21,134 nucleotides of DNA from a bacterium (GTDB taxonomy: Bacteria > Electryoneota > Electryoneia > Electryoneales > Electryoneaceae), in the NCBI GenBank assembly GCA_028278125.1, contig JANQEY010000010.1, positions 1-21,134 of the forward strand, in the 5' to 3' direction. The notes under the pieces were generated by a model. The model saw only the letters and a program-made list of their open reading frames with translations, had not been told where the DNA came from and did no database searches. Each line of letters begins with the position of its first letter. Positions within the stretch are counted from its first letter, which is position 1. The position numbers were made by a program, and so were the translations under genes. Shown piece by piece: positions 1 to 6,917 of this stretch.

Positions 1-485
1 TGCTCCAGTATCCTTCGCAGGGCGACATCGAGTTGCTCCATGTCGCTCTCCTCCATGTAATGCCCCACCAGGGAGAACCATGGATCTGAGTAGGAAGGAT
101 CGAGCATTACCGCTCTTTCCAGGTATTGCTTCCCTTCCTCATTATCAACAGCTCCATGCCTGAGGATACCGGCAAGATAAAGAAGTGTTGGATTCGCGGG
201 GTATTTTTTTAATCCAGCATTTAATAAAACTTCATAGTTTTCATGACCGGCATAACGCGCGGCATACATCCAGTTGGCATATGCGTTCTCTGATGGGAAA
301 TTTTCATAGTAAATCTTCCAGGCTTCGGCTAGTCCATTGTACACGACTTTATCATAAACAACTTCTCTTTTACTGCGTATTTCCTCTGGCCGAGCTATCT
401 CTTCCACTGTCCGGGTGCACCCGATCAAAAACAGGGCGATTAGAATCGTTGCGGTAAAGACCCGGTTTCTCTTGCTGGATATCAT
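1..485 (-). CDS. TPR-containing lipoprotein, 5' part (runs off left edge)
   Basis: An open minus-strand frame starts with ATG at 485 and continues without a stop to base 1, giving 161 codons of the N-terminal part. A purine-rich ribosome site (AGAGGG) lies about 8 nt before the ATG. Residues 1-22 form a lipoprotein signal: basic SSKRNR, a hydrophobic stretch, and the lipobox L-I-G-C with C23 as the lipidated cysteine. After C23 the chain is helical, with TPR-like units around residues 50-160, including segments such as LYLAGILRHG and YLERAVMLDPSYSDPW that match the alternating small/large TPR pattern. The protein is probably anchored in a membrane facing the periplasm and acts as a scaffold; its partner is unknown. 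The C-terminus and any further domains lie outside the window. The lipoprotein call is firm and the TPR call is good. Confidence 0.8.
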   Translation of the reverse strand, partial: MISSKRNRVFTATILIALFLIGCTRTVEEIARPEEIRSKREVVYDKVVYNGLAEAWKIYYENFPSENAYANWMYAARYAGHENYEVLLNAGLKKYPANPTLLYLAGILRHGAVDNEEGKQYLERAVMLDPSYSDPWFSLVGHYMEESDMEQLDVALRRILE

Positions 486-842
486 TTTATTATCCCTCTA
501 TTTGCTTCTTCCCTCTTTATTGTATAGTCATCAAATGGTCATTTTGTTCATTTTCCTGGAGCCATTTGTAGGAGAACACCGTTCTCAGATGTTATCCGGT
601 AGGAATTGAATTTATTCCTTGTATTTTTCCTGTCATGGTCTCCGATTCAGGCGTATATGTTTCATTATTTCAACCTTTAATTGTTATTTCTTAATTATCA
701 ACAATCCTTGTGCAAAAATCCACAATCTGCCTCTTCATTTAAAACAATAAATCCTTCGGTCAATCTTGATTTGTTATATTTAAGTTAAAGTTTTACGTGT
801 AAAGAGTTTGCCGCGATTGTAACAAGCTAATAAGGTTAAACG
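486..842. other. Divergent intergenic region between the lipoprotein gene and nadA
   Basis: This AT-rich stretch separates two divergently transcribed genes, so it should hold both promoters. I could not place a convincing -35/-10 pair for either gene. The clearest structure is a perfect dyad at 572-586. nadA is preceded by an AAGG ribosome site about 9 nt before its ATG. No small gene or RNA gene was recognised. Confidence 0.5.
572..586. promoter_or_regulatory. Perfect 6+6 bp dyad, candidate operator
   Basis: The inverted repeat GAGAAC-ACC-GTTCTC lies 87-101 bp before the lipoprotein start and about 257 bp before nadA. It could be an operator or a short hairpin. It resembles the Bacillus-type LexA box (GAAC-N4-GTTC) but has only three central bases, so I do not call it LexA. 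Function is not established. Confidence 0.3.
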
Positions 843-1985
843 ATGCCAACATTAATCAATAAACCGGTCGAAGTTCGATGGAATCCTGAAAAACCTATTG
901 ATGATGTTAAGTATGTGGGTGAACCGGAAGTATCGGGCCAACTTCTTAAAGAAATCCATGAGATGAAAGCCCGGCTTGGTGTTGACACCCTGGTGCTGGG
1001 TCATTCTTACCAGCGAGATGAGGTAATCCAGTTTGCAGATAAAACTGGAGATTCTTTAGCTCTAAGCCAATTTGCTGCTGATTCGAAAAACATCAAGAAC
1101 GTTGTTTTTCTTGGTGTTCATTTTATGGCTGAATCCGCTGATATGCTTACTGATCCGGACATTCCGGTTATCTTGCCAGATCTGCGAGCCGGCTGTACAA
1201 TGGCGGATATGGCCCAACCCGAAGATGTTGAGGACAGCTGGAACCAGCTAGAAAACGTTATCGATACTAGTAAACTTGTACCAATTACATATATCAATTC
1301 ATCCGCCGCCGTAAAAGCACATGTTGGTAAACATGGCGGCACAATCTGTACATCCTCGAATGCGCATAAAATTATCTCATGGGCACTGGAACAGGGCGAG
1401 AAAGTATTCTTCTTTCCAGATCAACACCTTGGGCGCAATACCGCCTATGACCTGGGAATCAGCCTTGATAAAATGATCCTCTGGGATCCGGAAGAACCTC
1501 TTGGCGGCCATGATGAAGAGACCGTTAGAAAAGCACAGATTCTACTCTGGAGAGGTCATTGCAGTGTTCACCAGCATTTTCAGCCATCGCATGTAGATTA
1601 CTGGCGCAATAATCACCCCGATGTAAAGGTAATAGTCCACCCCGAATGTAGTTTTGATGTCGTCCAGAAAGCGGATTTCGCCGGCTCCACCTCATTTATT
1701 CAGAACAAGGTTCGTGAAGCAGAACCCGGGACAAAATGGGCAGTTGGGACTGAAAACAATCTTGTAGGACGCCTGGGTAAAGAAATGGCTCAAGAGGGTA
1801 AACAGGTCCACAGCCTTGCTCCTTATGCCTGTTTATGCTCAACCATGTTCCGCATTACTCCTGAAGCACTGCATAAATGTTTTTCGGAACTGTTGAACGG
1901 TAATTACCACTGGCAGGTAAAAGTAGAAGATGATATCCGTGAAAACGCGCAAAAGGCTCTTCAAAGAATGTTTGAAATCGGGTGA
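843..1985 (+). CDS. nadA: Quinolinate synthase NadA
   Basis: NadA condenses iminoaspartate with dihydroxyacetone phosphate to quinolinate, a step of de novo NAD synthesis in the cytosol, using an oxygen-sensitive [4Fe-4S] cluster. The three expected cluster cysteines are visible in family context: C118 in DLRAGCTMAD, C240 in WRGHCSVH, and the C330-L-C332 pair near the C-terminus (one of the two is the ligand). Other family marks are GHSYQRDEVIQFAD near residue 53, the serine/alanine-rich TSSNAHKI near 170 and VHPEC at 266-270. At 380 residues it is complete and a little longer than E. coli NadA (347). No nadB or nadC lies alongside, so it appears to be transcribed alone. The ATG has an AAGG ribosome site about 9 nt upstream. 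Confidence 0.95.
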   Translation: MPTLINKPVEVRWNPEKPIDDVKYVGEPEVSGQLLKEIHEMKARLGVDTLVLGHSYQRDEVIQFADKTGDSLALSQFAADSKNIKNVVFLGVHFMAESADMLTDPDIPVILPDLRAGCTMADMAQPEDVEDSWNQLENVIDTSKLVPITYINSSAAVKAHVGKHGGTICTSSNAHKIISWALEQGEKVFFFPDQHLGRNTAYDLGISLDKMILWDPEEPLGGHDEETVRKAQILLWRGHCSVHQHFQPSHVDYWRNNHPDVKVIVHPECSFDVVQKADFAGSTSFIQNKVREAEPGTKWAVGTENNLVGRLGKEMAQEGKQVHSLAPYACLCSTMFRITPEALHKCFSELLNGNYHWQVKVEDDIRENAQKALQRMFEIG

Positions 1986-2031
1986 TTTTAGCAAACTGAA
2001 GGTGATAATCTGAGACCGAAAAATATGACTA

Positions 2032-2057
2032 GGGAGATTTTTCCTCCCAAAATCTCT
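2032..2057 (+). terminator. Hairpin after nadA, possible weak terminator
   Basis: An 8-bp perfect stem, GAGATTTT (2034-2041) with AAAATCTC (2049-2056), encloses the loop TCCTCCC. A competing hairpin, GGGAG (2032-2036) with CTCCC (2044-2048), uses the same bases. It lies about 47 nt after the nadA stop. No T-run follows on the plus strand, so intrinsic termination is doubtful. Confidence 0.35.
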
Positions 2058-2176
2058 ATCTGAAATCATTACCCCTGAAAAACATTTTATTTAGGAAATT
2101 GTTCGGGGGGCATGGTGTGAGTTAAATAGTCTCTCGCAGCCCTTGTCCATCATTTAGATACCCTCTATTTTCCTTC

Positions 2177-3190
2177 ATGTCTCGTCCCGTCCGCATCCAT
2201 ATACCCGGATCAAATTACCTGGTACAACTCCGTTCACGTGCAGGTGTTCGTCTCTTCACATCAGAAAAAGATCGCCAACTTTTCCTCCAATGTATGAGTG
2301 ATGCGGCAATCCCCGCGGGGGTAAATATTTACGCTTTTGCCCTGATGGAGACGTCTGTACTGCTTTTTTTAAAATCAGGTTCTACCCCTCTTTCGAAGTT
2401 TGTCCACAGGATGCAGGCCGGTTATTTCAATCGTATCAGGGTGTTACACGGACGATCACAGGCATTGGTTCATGACCGTCACCGCGAAATCCTGGTTGAA
2501 GAAGGGCCCCTGTTTCCCCACGTCGTCAGGCGTGTTATTCTTGCACCGGTAATCGGGGAACACTGGAGTAATGAAAGTGAAGCAAGAAAATGGGGTGAGA
2601 TCAGCACAAACAGGTGGACATCCTTCCCGGTAGTCCTGGGAAGACTGGAGAATCCTCCCGGATTTGACCAGGACAGTATCCTGCAATTTTTTTCCCGTTT
2701 CGATTCTGAAAAACCGGCAGATGCTTTTTCAAAGTTCATCATCATGGGTATTAAAAAACCGGTCCAGGACATCCTCGATCATGTTGTCGCAATGAGCCTG
2801 CTGGGAAGCTCTGAATTTGTTCAGAAATACTACGAAGGTGCAAAAGGCAGGAAAAAGATCAAATCCGGGACAAAAAGATCACAATCTGAATCCACCAGGC
2901 TATTTGAGAGGAAATTTAAGAAGATAGTAAAAATTGTTGCCAAAGAATTTAAATCTTCACCCGATGAACTGACCAAAGCCCGTTCAAGGCACCCCGGACG
3001 GAAATTCCTGGTCGAACTGGCTATGCGCCATGTTCTCGATGAACGTGGGGTCACTTACCTTGGAACTCGCCTGAACGTATCAGGTAGCGCTCTCGCTCAT
3101 CTCAGGAGGTCTTTTAATAAGCAGCTGGAAACCAACCCTGATATCTTCTCCACATTCACACGCCTTGAAAAGGTATTACTGGGTGATTAA
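2177..3190 (+). CDS. RAYT/Y1-transposase-like protein lacking the HUH histidines, with DnaA-like C-terminal HTH
   Basis: Residues 1-130 follow the REP-associated tyrosine transposase (Y1_Tnp, IS200-like) plan: MSRPVRIHIPG at the start (family: M-A-R-P-L-R-I), the central AFALM strand, the helix YFNRIRVLHGRSQALVHDRH, and the strand before ILAPV (family: VLNPV). The metal-binding motif, usually M-P-N-H-x-H-L-L, reads M57-E-T-S60-V-L62-L-F here, so both histidines are gone. A tyrosine at the expected helix position (Y83) is kept. After a basic linker (about 222-250) residues 255-335 resemble the DnaA domain-IV helix-turn-helix found at the end of some RAYT proteins (AMRHVLDERGVTYLGTRLNV, then HLRRSFNKQL). 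I infer a DNA-binding protein no longer able to cut by the HUH mechanism. The ATG has no evident Shine-Dalgarno site. It stands alone between a plus-strand hairpin and a minus-strand terminator. Confidence 0.7.
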   Translation: MSRPVRIHIPGSNYLVQLRSRAGVRLFTSEKDRQLFLQCMSDAAIPAGVNIYAFALMETSVLLFLKSGSTPLSKFVHRMQAGYFNRIRVLHGRSQALVHDRHREILVEEGPLFPHVVRRVILAPVIGEHWSNESEARKWGEISTNRWTSFPVVLGRLENPPGFDQDSILQFFSRFDSEKPADAFSKFIIMGIKKPVQDILDHVVAMSLLGSSEFVQKYYEGAKGRKKIKSGTKRSQSESTRLFERKFKKIVKIVAKEFKSSPDELTKARSRHPGRKFLVELAMRHVLDERGVTYLGTRLNVSGSALAHLRRSFNKQLETNPDIFSTFTRLEKVLLGD

Positions 3191-3257
3191 ATAATTCGAA
3201 CGTCAAAAAGTAACCAGCCTGACACACTATTCCCATGGCAATACAGGATTGCTGCAG

Positions 3258-3289
3258 AAAAAAATAAAGCCGCTCGATTTGGAGCGGCC
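3258..3289 (-). terminator. Intrinsic terminator of the minus-strand 3319-3663 gene
   Basis: A perfect 7-bp GC-rich stem pairs GCCGCTC (3269-3275) with GAGCGGC (3282-3288) around a 6-nt loop. Read on the minus strand it is followed by a T-rich run (TTTATTTTTTT). It lies 30 nt beyond the stop of the small minus-strand gene, and is well placed to stop that transcript before it meets the convergent RAYT-like gene. Confidence 0.85.
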
Positions 3290-3318
3290 TTGAACAAGAT
3301 AATTTTTAGATTAGAATT

Positions 3319-3663
3319 TTATGCAGCAAGACTTGGAACTGTTTCAGGAAGCCTTTCTTCCATCTTCTCTGCCAGTCCGGGTGCATACTTCTTTATCTGC
3401 AGATAAACACGACGTGCACGGAAAGCTGAAACATCCATCGGATCGCCGCCTCTAGATTTTGCAGCTAACAAATGGATCCAACATTCAGCAACTAACTTGC
3501 GTAAAAACTTTGCCGTTGACATTGCTTGTTCACGTTGATCTGGGCTTGTCCAGGGTAAACGCTTCGCCCAATCAGAAATACGGGATTCCCAATTCTTAAG
3601 ATTATCTTCAATTTCTGATAATTTAGGTGCCCTGTAACGCGCCATATCAATTGTAGGGCTCAT
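3319..3663 (-). CDS. Uncharacterised 114-residue protein
   Basis: I do not recognise the family. The reading frame is supported by a strong ribosome site (AAGGAG, 8 nt before the ATG) and by a textbook intrinsic terminator 30 nt after the stop. The product is soluble, with no signal peptide or membrane segment. It appears largely helical and charged, with residues about 15-105 rich in E, K, R, W and L (for example WESRISDWAKRL and FLRKLVAECWIHLLAAK), and a short alanine/proline tail. It has a single cysteine and no metal-binding pattern. It is transcribed alone, convergent with the RAYT-like gene and divergent from the GNAT gene across a long gene-free stretch. A palindrome-like CCAAAATTTTTGG at 3701-3713 lies about 40 nt before its start. 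Confidence 0.75.
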   Translation of the reverse strand: MSPTIDMARYRAPKLSEIEDNLKNWESRISDWAKRLPWTSPDQREQAMSTAKFLRKLVAECWIHLLAAKSRGGDPMDVSAFRARRVYLQIKKYAPGLAEKMEERLPETVPSLAA

Positions 3664-4412
3664 GATATATTCTCCTTAGAACATCAGAATTAATAAAAAT
3701 CCAAAATTTTTGGCTCTTTAAAGAAGCCGCAAGAAAAGAATTTTTTTTTCAAACATCAAGTAGCTTACTCCAGGAGCTACCTGATTTGTTATTTTGTGTT
3801 ACCTTCTTCCTGATTCATGTGCGAACTTTAAGGTTCTTATTTTTGCGAACCAGATTATCACATCTAATTTCTTCAACACTGTTTTCAGGATTTTTAAAGG
3901 CAACTTGTTTACGTCCTTGCTTCGTTAGTTAATTTAGCAATCACTGCACCTAAATCTGACTCTGGGAGCCCGAATTCTTCCAAATAATTAATAACATTAC
4001 ACTAAAGAATTGTTTTTACTTTAATGTTTTAGGTTATTTTGTATTAAAATTATTTTTTATCACGCAATTTAAATTAGTAAATCGTAAAAATGCTAAGAAA
4101 CTGACTCATTTTCACAACCAGTGTCACAAAAAATATTGCACACGGTTTTTAGAATCACATATTGGCTGACTAGATACTTATCGCTCCGGATATTGAATAA
4201 ACTTGTTTAATTGTTAGAACTCCCTAACCATTCATTAAGTTCCATTTTGCTCTTCAACGTATTAGTCAATTTGTGATATTAATAAAAAAACAAGGGGTAA
4301 TAATTTCAGGTAAAAATGTTGATGAGTTTAATTGGAAAGCTGATTCCACTTGACTCAAACATTGATTAAACTTACCATATTCAGTATAAAATTTTCCCAA
4401 ACGGAGGTATTT
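3664..4412. other. AT-rich 749-bp interval without an intact gene; possible minus-strand coding fossil
   Basis: No complete gene was found on either strand. Two small inverted repeats are present: GTAGCT (3760-3765) with AGCTAC (3775-3780), and GGTTC (3832-3836) with GAACC (3847-3851). On the minus strand two overlapping frames read like protein. 4001 to 3909 gives about 30 codons including NYLEEFGLPESDLGAVIAKL, and 3924 to 3799 gives about 41 codons including LPLKILKTVLKKLDV. The switch between frames near 3910-3924 and the upstream stops suggest a decayed gene. A similarity to HigA/XRE-type antitoxins is only an impression. A 17-codon frame at 4316-4369 sits just before the acetyltransferase gene. 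The promoters of both flanking genes must lie here. Confidence 0.4.
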
Positions 4413-5012
4413 ATGCCACGAAAAAAACGGTATCCGCACCGTGTGAAGTGCCGTGAAGGATTGGAAGTAGAAATCAGGCCTCTACGTGCCGAAGATGTTC
4501 CAGCGATGAGAGAACTACATAAATCGTTAGAGGAATCAGTCCGCGCTCTCCTGCGTGAAAACATTGTAAATCCGTATTATGGCCAAAGGGTTAAACGCCA
4601 GCTGGAGGATGACCACATATTGAGGCTGGTCGCCTGGCATGATAAAAAGATTGTTGCGTCATTGGCTCTGCACCGCGCCCGCGCAAGGTGGAGAAAACAT
4701 ACCTGTGAAATACGTGCCATCGTAAGACCGGACTTCCGTCGTTTTGGTATCACGATGGTATTAATTGAGGAATCTATTCCATTTGCCAAGGCAAAGGGAA
4801 TCGAAAAAATATATGTGAACCTGATGCCTGAGCAAAAAGCTGCCATCAGCCTCGTCAAACACATCGGGTTCCGTCGTGAAGCGACTTTAAAAGATCATGT
4901 CAAAGACGAATACGGAAGCTACCACGATATTCGTACCTATTCTATTGACCTGGAAGCCGCACACAAGGCAATGGACGCATTGCTTGCTGACATGACAGGT
5001 TATAGTGGATAA
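4413..5012 (+). CDS. GNAT-family N-acetyltransferase
   Basis: The protein fits the GNAT fold: a first strand and helix at EVEIRPLRAEDVPAMRELHK (about 17-36), then the central strands LVAWHDKKIVASLALHR. The acetyl-CoA-binding strand and loop are IRAIVRPDFRRFGITMVLIEE, and the closing segment is YVNLMPEQKAAISLVKHIGFRREATL. The pyrophosphate loop is R-R-F-G-I-T rather than the commoner R-G-x-G-x-G/A, so cofactor contacts may differ. I chose the ATG at 4413, not the in-frame ATG at 4350, because GGAGG lies 5 nt before it and the extra 21 residues look non-coding. That gives 199 residues. The N-terminus is basic (MPRKKRYPHR). The substrate cannot be told. A strong terminator follows and the gene looks monocistronic. 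Confidence 0.85.
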   Translation: MPRKKRYPHRVKCREGLEVEIRPLRAEDVPAMRELHKSLEESVRALLRENIVNPYYGQRVKRQLEDDHILRLVAWHDKKIVASLALHRARARWRKHTCEIRAIVRPDFRRFGITMVLIEESIPFAKAKGIEKIYVNLMPEQKAAISLVKHIGFRREATLKDHVKDEYGSYHDIRTYSIDLEAAHKAMDALLADMTGYSG

Positions 5013-5023
5013 ATAAGTTTTGT

Positions 5024-5063
5024 AACATCTGCTCCATATTTTACTGGAGCAGATGTTTCCTTG
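5024..5063 (+). terminator. Strong intrinsic terminator after the GNAT gene
   Basis: A perfect 13-bp stem starting AACATCTGCTCCA (5024-5036) pairs with 5045-5057 around an 8-nt loop, followed by TTCCTT on the plus strand. It begins 12 nt after the stop of the acetyltransferase gene and isolates it from recN. Confidence 0.85.
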
Positions 5064-5143
5064 CTAACACCTATCTATTCCAATAATATTTTGACAGCCA
5101 TCTCTCCTTAGTCGTTAGTATTAGTTTCAAGCTGCTAATGGAG

Positions 5144-5171
5144 TTGACTTATATATCATATTTTGTATTAT
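5144..5171 (+). promoter_or_regulatory. Sigma-70-like promoter for recN-murA
   Basis: TTGACT (5144-5149) and TATTAT (5166-5171) are separated by 16 bp. The predicted start near 5178 gives a leader of about 40 nt before the recN ATG. No LexA-type box (CTGT-N8-ACAG or GAAC-N4-GTTC) is seen nearby, so SOS control is not evident. Confidence 0.5.
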
Positions 5172-5216
5172 TGGTTCTGATTATCTTTATACCGTATTTA
5201 TACCACAGGGATATGT

Positions 5217-6887
5217 ATGCTGCTCCGACTCCGTATCAGTAACTATGCGTTGGTGGAAGATCTTCAGTTGGAGTTCGGCCCTGGTTTGAATGTAATCACC
5301 GGGGAAACCGGTGCCGGTAAATCTATCCTTGTCGACGCCATTTCCCTGGCTGCCGGCGGAAGACCCAAACCCGACAAAACAGCAAAAAAGTCAACAGAGA
5401 TTGAGCTGGAATTTTCCGGTTCAAATAATTCTCCCGGTGATGATTTAACAATAAAACTGCGGCGTGAAATTAAACCGGGTGGAAAAACACAGGCTTTTAT
5501 TGATGGAAAAAATTGTACGATAAACTCATTACGCGAGGAAGCATCTCTTCTAGTTGACTTGACAGCCCAGCGTGAAGGTGCAACATTACTGGACACAACT
5601 TCACACCTTCACCATCTTGATCGTTTAGCCGGCCTGGAAACCCAGTCACTTTCACTGGCGTCATCATTTCATACCTGGGAATCGTTGATCGCCAGGCAAT
5701 CATCTCTTGATTCTAAAATTCAGCGACTGCGTGAGACTGAAGAGCTAGCCAAATTTCAACTGGAGGAAATTGAAAAATTCTCCCCATCCATCTCTGAAAA
5801 CCGTGATCTTGACGCTGAAATTCGCTTGTTGGAGGGTGCTGAATCGGTAATAACCGGACTAACACAGGCAATCGATATCCTGGATCAGGGGGAAGATGCG
5901 ATAACAGACCGTTTATCATTGATCACCGGTACATTAAAAAATCTCAGTGATATTGATCCTGCTTTAAAGGAAAGCAATGAATGGATCGAGAACGCTCTCG
6001 TTCTTATTAAAGATACATCCCGTGATTTAATCTCCCGTCGTGATTCCGTCCAGCTTGATCCCGAGAGGCTGGAAGAATTGAGGGACAGGCGGGGTCATCT
6101 TTCCCGGCTGATCAGGAAATATGGCGGTAGTATGGAAGCCCTGATGGAAACCCTTGAATCCCTTAGGAACCGGGAATCAGATATCACGCAAATTATTGAA
6201 GAAAGAAAAGAACTATCAAAGAAGATCCGGTCCCACCTTGAGTCGTGGGAGAAACAACTGGTAAAAATTTCTGAATCCCGTAAACAGGCAGCACCCGGAA
6301 TTGCAAAGAATATGGAAATACTGTTGAAGAAAGTTGGTGTTGAGCACCCGGAATTTGTGGTAGCCTGGAAAGAAGAGGAAGGCCAGTTAATAGAATTTCC
6401 AAAATCAGGGGAACATCGTGTTGGCCCTGAAAATGGATGGGACCAGGTCGAGTTTTGTATATCATTTAATCCCGGGTATCCCGTTAAACCTCTTCAACAC
6501 GTTGCTTCCGGGGGTGAACTGTCACGTGTTATGCTGCTATTGAAGGGAATGAGTCCACCTGAGAAGATGCCTCCTTGTCTAATTTTTGACGAGATAGATA
6601 CAGGGATATCAGGGAAAACAGCTCGCCAGGTTGGTCTCAGGTTAAAGGAACTGGCAAAGGAACGACAGGTACTTCTTGTTACCCATTTACCTCAAATAGC
6701 GAGTTTAGCTGACCGCCATCTCGTTATTGAGAAAAAGCAGGAAACGTCGAGCACAACTGTAATAACACGGTCTGTTTCAATCGGGAGTGATGAACAGGTT
6801 GAGGAGATTGCCCGGTTAACGGGTGGAGAGACTGTAACTGAAGCAGCCCGCCAGGGTGCAAAGGAACTAATTGGAAATTCCAGGTAG
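5217..6887 (+). CDS. recN: DNA repair protein RecN
   Basis: RecN is an SMC-like ATPase that acts at double-strand breaks and supports recombinational repair with RecA. The protein (556 residues, close to the E. coli length of 553) starts with MLLRLRISNYALVEDLQLEF. It has Walker A GETGAGKS at residues 29-36, a central helical, coiled-coil-prone region of about 170-380, the ABC signature VASGGELSR at 429-437, and Walker B LIFDEIDTGISG with D458 and E459. The ATG at 5217 has AGGG 6 nt upstream and a good promoter 45 nt further up. murA follows after 30 bp with no terminator, so the two are probably co-transcribed. The catalytic motifs are intact. Confidence 0.95.
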   Translation: MLLRLRISNYALVEDLQLEFGPGLNVITGETGAGKSILVDAISLAAGGRPKPDKTAKKSTEIELEFSGSNNSPGDDLTIKLRREIKPGGKTQAFIDGKNCTINSLREEASLLVDLTAQREGATLLDTTSHLHHLDRLAGLETQSLSLASSFHTWESLIARQSSLDSKIQRLRETEELAKFQLEEIEKFSPSISENRDLDAEIRLLEGAESVITGLTQAIDILDQGEDAITDRLSLITGTLKNLSDIDPALKESNEWIENALVLIKDTSRDLISRRDSVQLDPERLEELRDRRGHLSRLIRKYGGSMEALMETLESLRNRESDITQIIEERKELSKKIRSHLESWEKQLVKISESRKQAAPGIAKNMEILLKKVGVEHPEFVVAWKEEEGQLIEFPKSGEHRVGPENGWDQVEFCISFNPGYPVKPLQHVASGGELSRVMLLLKGMSPPEKMPPCLIFDEIDTGISGKTARQVGLRLKELAKERQVLLVTHLPQIASLADRHLVIEKKQETSSTTVITRSVSIGSDEQVEEIARLTGGETVTEAARQGAKELIGNSR

Positions 6888-6917
6888 ATTCTAACAACTA
6901 TTGAGGATATAGATAGA

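Noticed and set aside
572..586. LexA box of the Bacillus type
   Set aside because: The spacing is three bases instead of four, and the flanking C/G are missing.
2177..3190. An active IS200/IS605 insertion
   Set aside because: The catalytic HUH motif is absent, no tnpB is present, and no element ends or target-site hairpins could be defined.
3901..4000. tRNA-like segment around GGGAGCCCGAATTC
   Set aside because: No acceptor, D or anticodon arms can be paired around it.
4316..4369. 17-codon frame just upstream of the GNAT gene, as a leader peptide
   Set aside because: It has only a weak ribosome site and no attenuator structure, and such short frames are expected by chance.
4350..4412. Upstream in-frame start for the GNAT protein, giving 220 residues
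   Set aside because: The ATG at 4413 has GGAGG at ideal spacing, while the upstream ATG has no ribosome site and the added residues look like translated AT-rich leader.
5058..5216. SOS (LexA) box upstream of recN
   Set aside because: Neither CTGT-N8-ACAG nor GAAC-N4-GTTC was found.
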